Positions 18,164 to 26,537 of a stretch of DNA of 35,249 nt are shown in pieces. This DNA is from Actinomycetota bacterium. Lineage in GTDB: Bacteria; Actinomycetota; Thermoleophilia; Gaiellales; F1-60-MAGs149. Under the pieces are notes generated by a model. That model was given only the letters and a program-made list of their open reading frames with translations. It was not told the origin of the DNA and ran no database searches. The stretch lies in assembly GCA_947478745.1 (NCBI GenBank), contig CANJXE010000008.1, positions 1-35,249 of the forward strand, written 5' to 3'. Every line of letters begins with the position of its first letter. Position 1 is the first letter of the stretch. The position numbers were made by a program, and so were the translations under genes.

Positions 18164-19618
18164 GCTGACGGTGCCGTCGAGGATCTGCAGCGTCTTGAGG
18201 TCGGAGTAGAAGTCGAGCGCGTAGTCGCCGCCCTCGCGGCCGATGCCGCTGATGCCGGCCCCGCCGAAGGGCGCGGTCAGGTCGCGGACCAGGAAGCAGT
18301 TGACCCAGAGCGTGCCGGCGCGCACGGCGCGGCCGACGCGCTCGGCGCGCTTGGCGTTGCTCGTGAAGAGGATGCCGGACAGGCCGTACTCGGTCGAGTT
18401 GGCGAGCTCGATGGCCTCCGCTTCGGACGCGAACGTCTGCAGCGTCAGCACGGGGCCGAAGATCTCCTGCTGGACGACCTCGCTGTTGTTCGAGCGCGGG
18501 CGGATCAGCGTCTGCTCGTACCAGTTGCCGCCGATCTCCGGCTGCTTGCCGCCGCGCACGATCTCGTCGCCGTTGCGTCGCGCGCGGTCGACGAAGCCGG
18601 CCACGCGGGCCAGATGGTCGGGGTGGATCAGCGGGCTGATCGTGGTCGCGTCGTCGTGCGGGTCGCCGAGCACCTGGGCATCGACGTTGGCGTGGAAGCG
18701 CACGAGGAAGTCATCGACGATCGACTCGTCGATCAGCAGGCGCGTGCCCGACAGGCAGACCTGGCCGGCATCGTCGTACTGCAGGGCGGCCTTGGCTGCC
18801 GCGGCGTCGAGGTCGGCGTCCGCGAAGACGATGAAGGGGTTCTTGCCGCCGAGCTCGGCGGTGAACGGGACGATGTTGTCCGCTCCGGCGCGGCCGATGA
18901 GGCGCGCGGTCTCGGGCGAGCCGGTGAAGCTCAGGCGGCGCACGCGACGATCCGTCGTCAGTGCCGCGCCGACCTCCTCGCCGATGCCCTGCACGAGGTT
19001 GAAGACGCCGGGCGGGAAGCCCGCCTTGTCGACGAGGTCGAAGAGCAGCGAGCACGACAGCGGCGACCACTCAGCGGGCTTCAGCACGACGGTGCAGCCG
19101 GCCGCGAGCGCAGGCGCGCACTTCCACGTCGAGAGCATGAAGGGCGCGTTCCAGGGGGTGATCACGACGGCCGGGCCGCTCGGGTTGCGCACGACGCGGT
19201 TGGTCGTGCCGTTCGACTCCCAGACGCGCTCCTCGTAGGCGCAGGAGAGGTCGGCATAGGCACGGAAGTTGCGGGCGCCGCGGCCGATCACACGCGCCTT
19301 CAGCGAGCGCTCCAGCATCGCCATGTCCCAGCACTCGACCTCGGCGATGTGGTCCACGTTCGCGTCGATCAGGTCGGCCAGCCGGCGCAGGTACGGCGCG
19401 CGGCCGTGCGGGCCGAGGGCGGCCCAGGCGGGGAAGGCGCGTAGGGCGGCGCTCATCGCCGCGTTGGCGGTGGCGGCGTCGCCACGGCAGACCTCGGCCA
19501 GCAGCGACCCGTCGATCGGGGAGCGGTCCTTGAACGTCGTCGGGCTGCTCACACGGGCGCCGTCGATGTAGTGCTCCGGCGAGACGGTGTGGCCGTGGAC
19601 CTCGACGCGCGTGCTCAC
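18161..19618 (-). CDS. Aldehyde dehydrogenase (HpaE/betaine aldehyde dehydrogenase-like)
   Basis: A 485-residue NAD(P)-dependent aldehyde dehydrogenase, the last gene of a five-gene minus-strand operon. Catalytic residues are Asn157 (TPWNAPF), Glu255 (AELGGKNP) and Cys288 (GQVCLSGTR); the nucleotide-binding FTGSPETA is at 231-238. The overall look is that of the group containing 5-carboxymethyl-2-hydroxymuconate semialdehyde dehydrogenase, which fits the extradiol dioxygenase in the same operon. The GTG at 19618 is chosen because it overlaps the upstream stop (GTGA) and gives the expected family length; longer readings run into the neighbour. The exact aldehyde is unknown. Confidence 0.88.
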   Translation of the reverse strand: MSTRVEVHGHTVSPEHYIDGARVSSPTTFKDRSPIDGSLLAEVCRGDAATANAAMSAALRAFPAWAALGPHGRAPYLRRLADLIDANVDHIAEVECWDMAMLERSLKARVIGRGARNFRAYADLSCAYEERVWESNGTTNRVVRNPSGPAVVITPWNAPFMLSTWKCAPALAAGCTVVLKPAEWSPLSCSLLFDLVDKAGFPPGVFNLVQGIGEEVGAALTTDRRVRRLSFTGSPETARLIGRAGADNIVPFTAELGGKNPFIVFADADLDAAAAKAALQYDDAGQVCLSGTRLLIDESIVDDFLVRFHANVDAQVLGDPHDDATTISPLIHPDHLARVAGFVDRARRNGDEIVRGGKQPEIGGNWYEQTLIRPRSNNSEVVQQEIFGPVLTLQTFASEAEAIELANSTEYGLSGILFTSNAKRAERVGRAVRAGTLWVNCFLVRDLTAPFGGAGISGIGREGGDYALDFYSDLKTLQILDGTVS

Positions 19619-20424
19619 TGGCCGCTCCGCAGATCCGTGATCGTCTCCAGATCGTCGACGGAGTAGGCGAAGGTGAAGCGGTAGCCCTTGCCGACCCGCA
19701 CCGGGGCGAGGGCGATGTGCTCCTCGTTGGGGGCGTCGCCGAAGGTCAGCGTCGCAGCGCCCTCCCAGATCGCGGAGATCGAGCGGTCGAACGACTTGGC
19801 GCGCACGAGCTCGTCTACGGCGGGCGTGTCGTGCGTGCCCTCTGCGAGGCGCGGGAAGTGGCGGCGGTTGACGAGCGGCGGTGCGTTGTGCTCGGGCCCC
19901 GTCGTGCTCTCGCCCGTCAGCTTCACCGTCGCCTCGAGCAGGCGGCGATCGTTGGCGGCCATCGTGCCGCCGAACGTCGAGCCGGCGGCCACGGCGGGAT
20001 CGGCGAGCGTGCCGAGGCCGAACGTGCGCGTCATCCAGATCGAGCCGAGCTTCTTCGGGAAGCCCTGGATCCAGCCGCGCACGAGGGCGAAGTCGCGATC
20101 GACCCAGATGTACGGGCACGTCGTGACGTGCTCGTCGCCGAGCATGCCGTTGACGACGATGAACGCCTCCTTGTACTGGCTGCGTGCGGGATCGACCAGC
20201 TCGTTCTGGTCGGTCGTGCAGGACTGCCAGTCGGCGAAGATCACCGCGGCGCGGCCGGGGTCGTCCGCGTAGGGCTCGACGCCGGGCGGCAGTACGGCGG
20301 CGACGGCGGCCGGGTCGGCCCAGTAGTCCACGACGACGAAGTCGCCGACGTAGTGCCACGGCGGCGGCGGCACGAGGCTCGCGCGGCCGGTGGGGGATAG
20401 GGGGAGGCTGTAGCCCTTGCTCAT
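19615..20424 (-). CDS. Acetoacetate decarboxylase family protein
   Basis: A 269-residue protein of the acetoacetate decarboxylase (ADC) superfamily. The Schiff-base lysine region is preserved in RGWIQGFPKKLGSIW, as is the earlier PPGVEPYADDPGRAAVIFADWQS-type strand region around residues 50-75. Family members include true acetoacetate decarboxylases and also aldolase-dehydratase or hydro-lyase enzymes acting on pyruvate-derived compounds. In this ring-cleavage operon the latter role on a 2-oxo intermediate is attractive, but that is inference. The start ATG 20424 is preceded by GGAG. It lies 16 bases after the glutamine-synthetase-like gene and overlaps the aldehyde dehydrogenase start by four bases. 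Confidence 0.8.
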   Translation of the reverse strand: MSKGYSLPLSPTGRASLVPPPPWHYVGDFVVVDYWADPAAVAAVLPPGVEPYADDPGRAAVIFADWQSCTTDQNELVDPARSQYKEAFIVVNGMLGDEHVTTCPYIWVDRDFALVRGWIQGFPKKLGSIWMTRTFGLGTLADPAVAAGSTFGGTMAANDRRLLEATVKLTGESTTGPEHNAPPLVNRRHFPRLAEGTHDTPAVDELVRAKSFDRSISAIWEGAATLTFGDAPNEEHIALAPVRVGKGYRFTFAYSVDDLETITDLRSGQ

Positions 20425-20440
20425 GTGATCTCCTGGCGAC

Positions 20441-21745
20441 TCAGACGTGGTCGGCGTACTCGGTCCATTCCCATTCGGTGACGACGCGCGCGAAGCGGTG
20501 CAGCTCGCGCCGCTTGACGTCGACGACGGTGCGCACCATCCGCTCGCCGAGCGCACCGGCGATGATCGGGTCGGCCTCGAGCGCGTCGAGCGCTGTGCCG
20601 AGATCGGCGGGCAGCGCGACGGGCTCGCCGGGCACGAGCCCGCGCTCGATGCCGTCGCGGCCGGCGGCGAGCGCGGCGGCCACCAGCAGGTACGGGTTGG
20701 CGGAGGCGTCGCCGATGCGCAGCTCCACGCGCGTCGCGGCGCCGTTCTGGGGCGGTACGCGCAGGTACGCGGTGCGATCGTCGCCGCCCATGTCCGCCTG
20801 CAGCGGGGCGAGGCCGATGTTGGCGTTGGCGAGCCGCTTGAAGGAGTTGATCGTCGGGCAGGCAATCGCGGTCAGGGCCGGGGCGTGCTCGATCAGCCCC
20901 GCGGCGAAGGCGAGGCCGAGCTCGGACAGGCCGCCGCTCGGCGTTGCGAAGGCGTTGGCGGCGCCGGCCCACAGCGAGAGGTGGACGTGATGGCTCGAGC
21001 CCTCGGCATCGGCGAAGGGCTTGCCCATGAAGTTGGCGCGCAGGCCGTGGCGTCCCGCCGTCTCGCGCACGACCTCCTCGAACAGGAATGCGCGGTCGGT
21101 CGCGTCGAGGACCTCGCCGTGGCTCAGGTTCATCTCGAACTGGCCGGGCGAGACCTCGCGGTGCGCTGCGGTGACGCCGAGGCCCATCGCGACGCACGCA
21201 TCCTGCATGGCGCGCAGCACGCCGTCGGGGTCGGCGCGATAGCCGGAGGTGTAGGCGAGGCCCACGCCGGGCGAGTAGCGCCCGACGGACGGTCCGGCGC
21301 CGGGCTCGAGCAGGTAGAACTCGGGCTCTGAGGCGGAGACGGCGCGGTAGCCGAGGGTGTGGAGCTTCGCGATCTCAGCCTTCAGCAGCGATCGCGCGCA
21401 GAGGCCGGACGGCGCGTGATCGGGCTCGACGACGTCGGCCAGGAGCCACGCGGTGTGCGCGTCCCAGGGGACCGGTCGCGCCGTCGTCGCATCGGGGATC
21501 GCGTGCGTGTCGGGCAGGCCGCTGCCGCCGGGGTGCGGCGCGTCCATCAGCGGCTCGCCGTCGAGCCCCTCGACGAGGCTCGCCTCGCAGTAGCCGATGC
21601 CGCCCGCGAGGTCCGGCAGGGAGGACAGGGGGAAGTCCTTGCTGCGCGCCCGGCCGTGCGGATCCGCATGGATCACGCGCACGCGCGAGACGCCCTGCGC
21701 GGCGAGCGTGTCGCGCAGGGTGGTGAGGACGGCGTCGTCGGACAT
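20441..21745 (-). CDS. Glutamine synthetase-like gamma-glutamyl-amide ligase
   Basis: A 434-residue member of the glutamine synthetase superfamily. Metal and substrate motifs are intact: Glu140 and Glu142 (SEPEFYLL), Glu197 and Glu204 (REVSPGQFEMNL), His253 (GSSHHVHLSL), NSFKRL, the DRTAYLRVP phosphate region, and Glu341/Arg343 (RVELRIGD). The tyrosine adenylylation site loop of housekeeping GlnA is not evident, and the N-terminal domain is short. The closest functional models are PuuA, IpuC and anilide-forming enzymes, which gamma-glutamylate an amine to start its breakdown. Its place in a catabolic operon argues against ammonia assimilation. It starts three bases after the dioxygenase stop. 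Substrate unknown. Confidence 0.82.
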   Translation of the reverse strand: MSDDAVLTTLRDTLAAQGVSRVRVIHADPHGRARSKDFPLSSLPDLAGGIGYCEASLVEGLDGEPLMDAPHPGGSGLPDTHAIPDATTARPVPWDAHTAWLLADVVEPDHAPSGLCARSLLKAEIAKLHTLGYRAVSASEPEFYLLEPGAGPSVGRYSPGVGLAYTSGYRADPDGVLRAMQDACVAMGLGVTAAHREVSPGQFEMNLSHGEVLDATDRAFLFEEVVRETAGRHGLRANFMGKPFADAEGSSHHVHLSLWAGAANAFATPSGGLSELGLAFAAGLIEHAPALTAIACPTINSFKRLANANIGLAPLQADMGGDDRTAYLRVPPQNGAATRVELRIGDASANPYLLVAAALAAGRDGIERGLVPGEPVALPADLGTALDALEADPIIAGALGERMVRTVVDVKRRELHRFARVVTEWEWTEYADHV

Positions 21746-21748
21746 GGT

Positions 21749-22681
21749 CTAGCCGGCGAGCGGCGGGAGCGGCGTGCCCTGCGCCTCGAGCTGGTGGCGC
21801 TCGGAGTGCACGGCCGCATCGTCGAAGCGGAAGTACGAGCGCGGCGGCAGGATGCCCCAGGTGTTCGAGCCCCAGGCGTCGTCGGCCCACTCGCGCGGCG
21901 TGTGCGGCATCCGCAGGATCTCCATGTCGCAGTAGAGCTCGACGAAGAGGTTCTCCTCGGGGATGCGCACGTAGGCGCAGAGGTTGCGCGCCAGGTTGTG
22001 ATGCACCGGTCCCCAGCCGAGCCAGCGGCCATGGCGGCCGAGGTGGTCGAGGAACACCCGCAGCTGGCCCCAGTCGACGATGTCGAAGGCGATGTGGTGG
22101 AAGTGCGTCGGCCCCTTGCCGACGATCGCCATCTGGTGATGCTCGGGGTGCACGTGGAACCAGATGCCGGCCTCGCCGAGCTTGTCGGACACCTGCATGC
22201 CCATCACGTCCGTGTAGAACGCGGTCGTCTCGGCGATGTTCGGCGCGAGGATGTTCACGTGACCGAGGCGGCGCGGGTGCATGCCGAACGGCGGCTCGTT
22301 GCGGCGACCGGCGTCCGGCCAGAGCTCGATCGCCGTGCGCTCGCGGTGCGCGAGCAGCTGCAGGCCTTGGCCCGAGGAGTCGACAAACCGCAGCGAGCCG
22401 TCGGGCTCGCGCGAGTAGCTCACGTTGCACGCATCGAGGTGCCTGGCGGCATCGTCGAGCGAGCAGTCGGCGGCGAGCTCCCACGCGCTGTGATCATGGT
22501 CGGGCTCGGCGTCCTGCACGAGCTCGAGGCAGTAGTCCTCCGAGTCGGCGCGCAGCAGCGAGCGGCCGGGCTCGCGGGCGACGACCTCGAGCCCGAATTG
22601 CACCGACCAGCGCGCGGTCGCCTCGTCGATGTCCAGCACGCGCAGGCACGCGTGATGCAGGTCATGGAGTCGGATGCTCAT
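21749..22681 (-). CDS. VOC-family extradiol ring-cleavage dioxygenase
   Basis: A 310-residue type I extradiol dioxygenase with two vicinal-oxygen-chelate modules, roughly residues 5-112 and 135-255. The Fe/Mn ligands can be assigned in the second module: His141 (RRLGHVNILAPN), His195 or His196 (HFHHIAFDI) and Glu248 (NLFVELYCD). Spacing and the C-terminal tail (WGILPPRSYF) recall homoprotocatechuate 2,3-dioxygenases and related catechol dioxygenases. It probably opens a catechol-like ring next to a hydroxyl group. It lies one base after the FAH-family gene and three bases before the glutamine-synthetase-like gene, so it is the second gene of the operon. Confidence 0.85.
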   Translation of the reverse strand: MSIRLHDLHHACLRVLDIDEATARWSVQFGLEVVAREPGRSLLRADSEDYCLELVQDAEPDHDHSAWELAADCSLDDAARHLDACNVSYSREPDGSLRFVDSSGQGLQLLAHRERTAIELWPDAGRRNEPPFGMHPRRLGHVNILAPNIAETTAFYTDVMGMQVSDKLGEAGIWFHVHPEHHQMAIVGKGPTHFHHIAFDIVDWGQLRVFLDHLGRHGRWLGWGPVHHNLARNLCAYVRIPEENLFVELYCDMEILRMPHTPREWADDAWGSNTWGILPPRSYFRFDDAAVHSERHQLEAQGTPLPPLAG

Positions 22682-22682
22682 G

Positions 22683-23540
22683 TCATACCTCCCCGGCGGC
22701 GACGCGCCGCTCGGCTTCGTCCTCGGGAATCGCGAGCGCCACGTGCAGCGTGTTCGCGGAGGTCTCGGGCTGATCGCCCGGGCCGCTCAGATCCACATCC
22801 CAATCCACGACGGTGTTGCGCAGTGCGGGAAAACCCGCGATCTCGACCTCGACGACGTCGCCGACGTCCATCGGGCGCGAGTTGGCGGGCGTGCCGGTCA
22901 GCACGACGTCGCCCGGCACCAGCGTGATCACGCGGCACAGGTCGGCGAGCTGGTACCGGTAGTCCCAGATCAGGTCGTCCTGGTCGCCGCGCTGGACCAC
23001 CTCGCCGTTGATGCGCGTGGTCAGCGTGAAGCCCTCGTCGGGCGTCCACTGGTCGGCGGTCACCATCGCCGGGCCGATCGGCAGGAAGCCGTCCTGGCCC
23101 TTGACGCGCAGCATCGAGCCGCGGTCGGCGTGGCGGAAGTCGTGGAGGCCGACGTCGTTGGCGGGGGCGAAGCCGGCGACGTACTCGTGCACGTGCCCGG
23201 GCTTGACGCCCTTCATCTCGCGGCCGATCACGACGGCGATCTCGCCCTCGTAGTTGAGGAAGCGCGTGCCGTGCGGACGGCGCAGCTCGCCGAGGTGGCC
23301 GTTGAGCGTGGTCGGCGGCTTCATGAAGTACGACGGCTCGGGCGGCGTCTTGGCCTGGTACTCGGTCAGGCGCGACTGGTACGTCAGGTGCACGGCCATG
23401 ATCTTGCTCGGCTCGACCGGGGCGAGCCAGTGGGCGCCCTCGGATGCGAGCTCGGTGCCGCTGTCGAGGCGGATGACGCCGTCGTCCTTGAGCTCGCCCC
23501 ACTGGGGCTCGCCGGCGTGGAGGATGCGGACGCGCAGCAT
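22683..23540 (-). CDS. Fumarylacetoacetate hydrolase family protein
   Basis: A 285-residue FAH-family enzyme, a single-domain member of the group that includes HpaG-type isomerase/decarboxylases and acylpyruvate hydrolases. The metal ligands are Glu98 and Glu100 (NYEGEIAVVIG) and Asp129 (ANDVGLHDF), with Lys147 in the VKGQDGFLPIGP loop. The C-terminal VVLTGTPANSRPMDVGDVVEVEI is typical. Such enzymes act on the products of extradiol cleavage, which fits the next gene. It is first in the operon. The ATG at 23540 overlaps the stop of a 14-codon upstream ORF, and its promoter region carries the operator at 23649-23663. Confidence 0.87.
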   Translation of the reverse strand: MLRVRILHAGEPQWGELKDDGVIRLDSGTELASEGAHWLAPVEPSKIMAVHLTYQSRLTEYQAKTPPEPSYFMKPPTTLNGHLGELRRPHGTRFLNYEGEIAVVIGREMKGVKPGHVHEYVAGFAPANDVGLHDFRHADRGSMLRVKGQDGFLPIGPAMVTADQWTPDEGFTLTTRINGEVVQRGDQDDLIWDYRYQLADLCRVITLVPGDVVLTGTPANSRPMDVGDVVEVEIAGFPALRNTVVDWDVDLSGPGDQPETSANTLHVALAIPEDEAERRVAAGEV

Positions 23541-23584
23541 CAGTTCGCCTCGTCCGTCGTGGTCGCCCTGCGTGTGCGGTTCAT
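23540..23584 (-). CDS. 14-codon upstream ORF coupled to the FAH-family gene
   Basis: On the minus strand an ATG at 23584, five bases after a strong GGGAGGGG ribosome binding site, opens a short frame encoding MNRTRRATTTDEAN. Its TGA overlaps the ATG of the FAH-family gene (TGATG). The FAH ATG has only a weak Shine-Dalgarno sequence of its own (GAGGCG), so ribosomes ending this mini-ORF could reinitiate there. The peptide has no recognised attenuator pattern (no codon run). It could still be chance. Confidence 0.35.
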   Translation of the reverse strand: MNRTRRATTTDEAN

Positions 23585-23648
23585 CTGCCCCTCCCGGCGG
23601 GGATCCTAGGTGCAATGCGTCGGGAGCAGTGAGCGACCCGCCGAATTC

Positions 23649-23663
23649 TGGATATTGTATCCA
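23649..23663. promoter_or_regulatory. Operator upstream of the FAH operon, shared with hpaB-like promoter
   Basis: TGGATA-TTG-TATCCA is a perfect inverted repeat between the divergent permease and FAH-family genes. Read on the minus strand the wider site is CAGATTGGATAC followed by AATATCCA, identical in 12 consecutive bases plus ATCCA to the site at 30922. The minus-strand TACAAT inside it could be the -10 of the FAH operon. A GntR/FCD-type repressor would suit the size and symmetry. The rest of the 248-base gap shows no other clear element. Confidence 0.65.
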
Positions 23664-23788
23664 ATCTGACGCGTGAAGGGAACCCCTTCCGCCATGATGC
23701 CTGCACGCTGGTAGCCGAGGAGATCGCGGGAGTTCCGCGAACGTGCTGCCAGCATCACGCCCGGAGGGGCTGACCAAGGGAGAGCACT

Positions 23789-25228
23789 ATGGGCGCGCAA
23801 GCGCAGGGGGGCGAGAAGCTCGGTAAGGGCAATCTCAGCCTGCTCGATGTCATCGCGCAGTCGATCGGGTTCATCGGACCCGTATTCGCGGCTGCGTTCT
23901 TCATTCCGACGATCGTCGGCGCGTCGCTGAACGGCAAGGGTGCCGGACTCGCGAGTCCCGTGTCGATCATCATCGCCATGGTCGGGATGTGCGCGGTGGC
24001 GTGGATCATCTCGCGCTTCGCCCGTCGCATCCATGCCGCGGGCTCGCTGTACGACTACGTCACCGAGGCCTTCGGCGAGCGCATCGGCTTCGTCGGCGGC
24101 TGGGTCTACTACGGCGGCGTGATCGCCCTGACGCTGGCCATCGGCCTGGCGTTCGGCGGGTTCCTGCACGACACGCTGTTCTTCAACCACGACATCGACA
24201 TCGCGTGGTACTGGCTGTCGATCGCCTTCTGGGTTGCAGCTGCACTGATGATGCTGCGCGGCGTGGCCATCTCCACGCGCGTGCAGCTCGTGCTCGGCCT
24301 CGGCTCGTTCCTGATCATCCTCGTCTTCTCGATCTGGGTGATCTTCAAGGTCGGTGGTGACGGCGGCCTCAGCACCGCGCCGTTCAATCCCAGCTCGTCC
24401 GACCAGGGCTGGAACGGCATCTTCTTCGGAATTCTCTACGCCGTGATCATGTTCATCGGCTTCGAGAGCTCGGCGAACCTCGCCGAGGAGAGCACCAACC
24501 CGCGCAAGCACCTGCCGCTGGCGATCTTCGGCTCGTGCATCGCCGTCGGCGTGTTCTACGTGATCGTCACGTACGCCCAGGCGGTCGGCTTCGGCCTCTC
24601 CGTGCAGGCGTGGCTCGAGGCGTTCCCGCCGCTCTACGCGCTGGCGGCCGACCCGAACTACGGCAGCACCGGCTTCGGCGAGCTGATCCAGTGGCTCGTC
24701 GTGATCGACATCGCCGCCGTCGGCCTCGGCACGGCAACCGGCTCGAGCCGCGGCATCTTCGCCCTGGCACGTGACGGCCGCCTGCCCGCGGTCCTCGCGA
24801 AGATGCACCCCAAGTACAAGACGCCGTACGTGGCGTCGACGTTCCTGGCCATCGTCTCGATCGTCCTGATCGCGATCGTCGCCTGGACGAACGGCCTGAT
24901 GAGCGTGGGCGAGATGGACCCGGGCCAGTGGTTCCCGATGTTCAACTGGCTCGCGACCTTCGGCGGCTTCATGATGGTCGCCGTCTACATCGCGATCTGC
25001 GTGGCGGCCTTCAAGGGCATGCCGGGCGAGTCGAGCGGCCTGCTCGCACTGGCCGGCATTGTCGGCGGTCTCGTCTCGATCGGTGCGATCTACGGCGTGA
25101 TCGTCCAGTACGCCGACATCCCGGCCTACAACCGCGTGTGGTGGATCGCGGTCCTGTGGCTCGTCGGCGGCGTCATCGTCATGGTGATCCTCAACCAGAT
25201 GGGCCGTCTGCGCAACCGGACGGTCTAG
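23789..25228 (+). CDS. APC family amino acid/amine permease
   Basis: A 479-residue integral membrane transporter of the amino acid-polyamine-organocation superfamily with about 12 hydrophobic segments. The first helix has the unwound substrate-binding stretch IAQSIGFIGPVFAAAFF, and helix 6 carries GFESSANLAEESTNPRKHLP, the best-known signature of this superfamily. AAGGGAGAG before ATG 23789 is the ribosome binding site. It is divergent from the ring-cleavage operon and shares its regulatory gap, so it probably imports the pathway substrate, perhaps an amino acid, amine or other nitrogenous aromatic. A strong terminator follows. Confidence 0.9.
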   Translation: MGAQAQGGEKLGKGNLSLLDVIAQSIGFIGPVFAAAFFIPTIVGASLNGKGAGLASPVSIIIAMVGMCAVAWIISRFARRIHAAGSLYDYVTEAFGERIGFVGGWVYYGGVIALTLAIGLAFGGFLHDTLFFNHDIDIAWYWLSIAFWVAAALMMLRGVAISTRVQLVLGLGSFLIILVFSIWVIFKVGGDGGLSTAPFNPSSSDQGWNGIFFGILYAVIMFIGFESSANLAEESTNPRKHLPLAIFGSCIAVGVFYVIVTYAQAVGFGLSVQAWLEAFPPLYALAADPNYGSTGFGELIQWLVVIDIAAVGLGTATGSSRGIFALARDGRLPAVLAKMHPKYKTPYVASTFLAIVSIVLIAIVAWTNGLMSVGEMDPGQWFPMFNWLATFGGFMMVAVYIAICVAAFKGMPGESSGLLALAGIVGGLVSIGAIYGVIVQYADIPAYNRVWWIAVLWLVGGVIVMVILNQMGRLRNRTV

Positions 25229-25240
25229 CGCGTCGTGTGC

Positions 25241-25274
25241 AGAGGGGTCCGGGGCTTCGGCTCCGGGCCCCTCT
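25241..25274 (+). terminator. Intrinsic-type terminator after the permease
   Basis: A 15-bp stem (25241-25255 with 25260-25274, two G-U pairs) closes a UUCG tetraloop and begins 12 bases after the permease stop. The stem is AGAGGGG plus CCGGGGC on the left side. The following sequence TCGCATTT is only weakly U-rich, as is common in high-GC bacteria. Confidence 0.75.
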
Positions 25275-25337
25275 TCGCATTTCCGGGGCGTGAGGGTGGC
25301 GGTACGCTTCGGTGATTCACGCGTTGGGAGGCGTTCG

Positions 25338-26537
25338 ATGGCAGTGCAGGCAGACCCCAGAATCGACCCGGAGCGTCGCGCGCGGCTGCTCGCCATCGTC
25401 GACGAGCTCGGCCCCGCCTTCCGCGAGCGCGCGCCCAAGTACGACCGTGAGGCGTCCTTCCCATTCGAGAACTTCGACGACCTCTACGACGCCGGCTTCT
25501 ACGGCCTTTGCATCCCGACCCGCTACGGCGGTCTCGGCGCGAGCTTCAACGACTACATGCACATCGGCGCGGCGATTGGCGCGTACTGCCCGATGACCGC
25601 GCTGACGTTCAACATGCACACGCAGACGGTCCTCTGGACCGGCGTCGCCGCCGACGACCTCGACATGAGCGACGAGCACCGCGCCGCACACGAGGCGCTG
25701 CGCACCGAGCTCTACCGGCGCATCATCGAGGAGAAGGCGCTGCAGTCGCAGCCGCTGAGCGAGGGCATCGCCCAGGGCGCCACGCGCGGCTTCGCGACGA
25801 CGGCGGAGAAGGTCGACGGCGGCTACCGGGTCAACGGTCGCAAGATCTTCGCCTCGCTGGCCGGCGCGGCCACCGACTACAACATCACGTGCGTCGAGAC
25901 GAGCGAGGACGAGATCCTCTTCCTCGCGATCGCGGCCGATGACCCGGGCGTCGAGATCGTCGGCGACTGGGATCCGCTCGGCATGCGCGGCACCGTCTCG
26001 CGGACGCTGCTCTTCAAGGATGCCTTCGCCCCCGACGAGGCCGTGCTGCTGCCGCCGGGCATCTACAACCAGCTCGCCGAGCGCTGGCCGTACGTCTACA
26101 TGACGCTGACGCCCGCCTACATGGGGCTGTCGAAGGCCGTCATCGATTTCGTGCGCGGCTACATGTCGTCGCAGGCGCCTCCCGGCATCACCTCGCGGCG
26201 TGACGTTCCGCAGAAGCAGCAGGGCTGGGCGGAGCTTCAGATCATGTACGAGCGCAGCCGCGCCCTGTTCGACAAGGTCGTCGACGAGGCGCGCGTCGAC
26301 CCGACGCCCGACATGGTGGCGCGCGCGCTGGCCGCGAGCTTCACGACCATGGAGACGGCGCCCGAGCTTGCCTCGCTCGCGATCCGCACCTGCGGCGGCA
26401 TGTCGCTGCTCAAGGAGCTGCGGCTCGAGCAGATGTACCGCGACGCCCGCTGCGGCAGCACGATGCTGCCGTGGAGCGCGGAGATCTGCCTGCACCGCCT
26501 CGGCCGACACGGGATCTTCCCCGATGACGCCGAGTAG
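25338..26537 (+). CDS. Acyl-CoA dehydrogenase-like flavoprotein
   Basis: A 399-residue flavoprotein of the acyl-CoA dehydrogenase superfamily. It has the N-terminal helical domain, a middle beta domain (GGYRVNGRKIFASLAGAATDYN; DPLGMRGTVSRTLLF) and a C-terminal helical domain ending YRDARCGSTMLPWSAEICLHRLG. The superfamily includes both fatty-acid enzymes and flavin-dependent monooxygenases of the HsaA/DszC type. No thioesterase, CoA ligase or enoyl-CoA hydratase is nearby, so a hydroxylase role in the ring-degradation pathway is possible. GGGAGG at 25326-25331 supports the ATG. It overlaps the alpha/beta hydrolase gene by 14 bases. A TACGCT hexamer at 25303-25308 is a weak -10 candidate. Confidence 0.83.
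   Translation: MAVQADPRIDPERRARLLAIVDELGPAFRERAPKYDREASFPFENFDDLYDAGFYGLCIPTRYGGLGASFNDYMHIGAAIGAYCPMTALTFNMHTQTVLWTGVAADDLDMSDEHRAAHEALRTELYRRIIEEKALQSQPLSEGIAQGATRGFATTAEKVDGGYRVNGRKIFASLAGAATDYNITCVETSEDEILFLAIAADDPGVEIVGDWDPLGMRGTVSRTLLFKDAFAPDEAVLLPPGIYNQLAERWPYVYMTLTPAYMGLSKAVIDFVRGYMSSQAPPGITSRRDVPQKQQGWAELQIMYERSRALFDKVVDEARVDPTPDMVARALAASFTTMETAPELASLAIRTCGGMSLLKELRLEQMYRDARCGSTMLPWSAEICLHRLGRHGIFPDDAE

Noticed and set aside
20441-21745. Housekeeping glutamine synthetase GlnA
   Set aside because: It is embedded in a catabolic operon, has a shortened N-terminus and lacks an evident adenylylation-loop tyrosine motif; a gamma-glutamyl-amine ligase is more likely.
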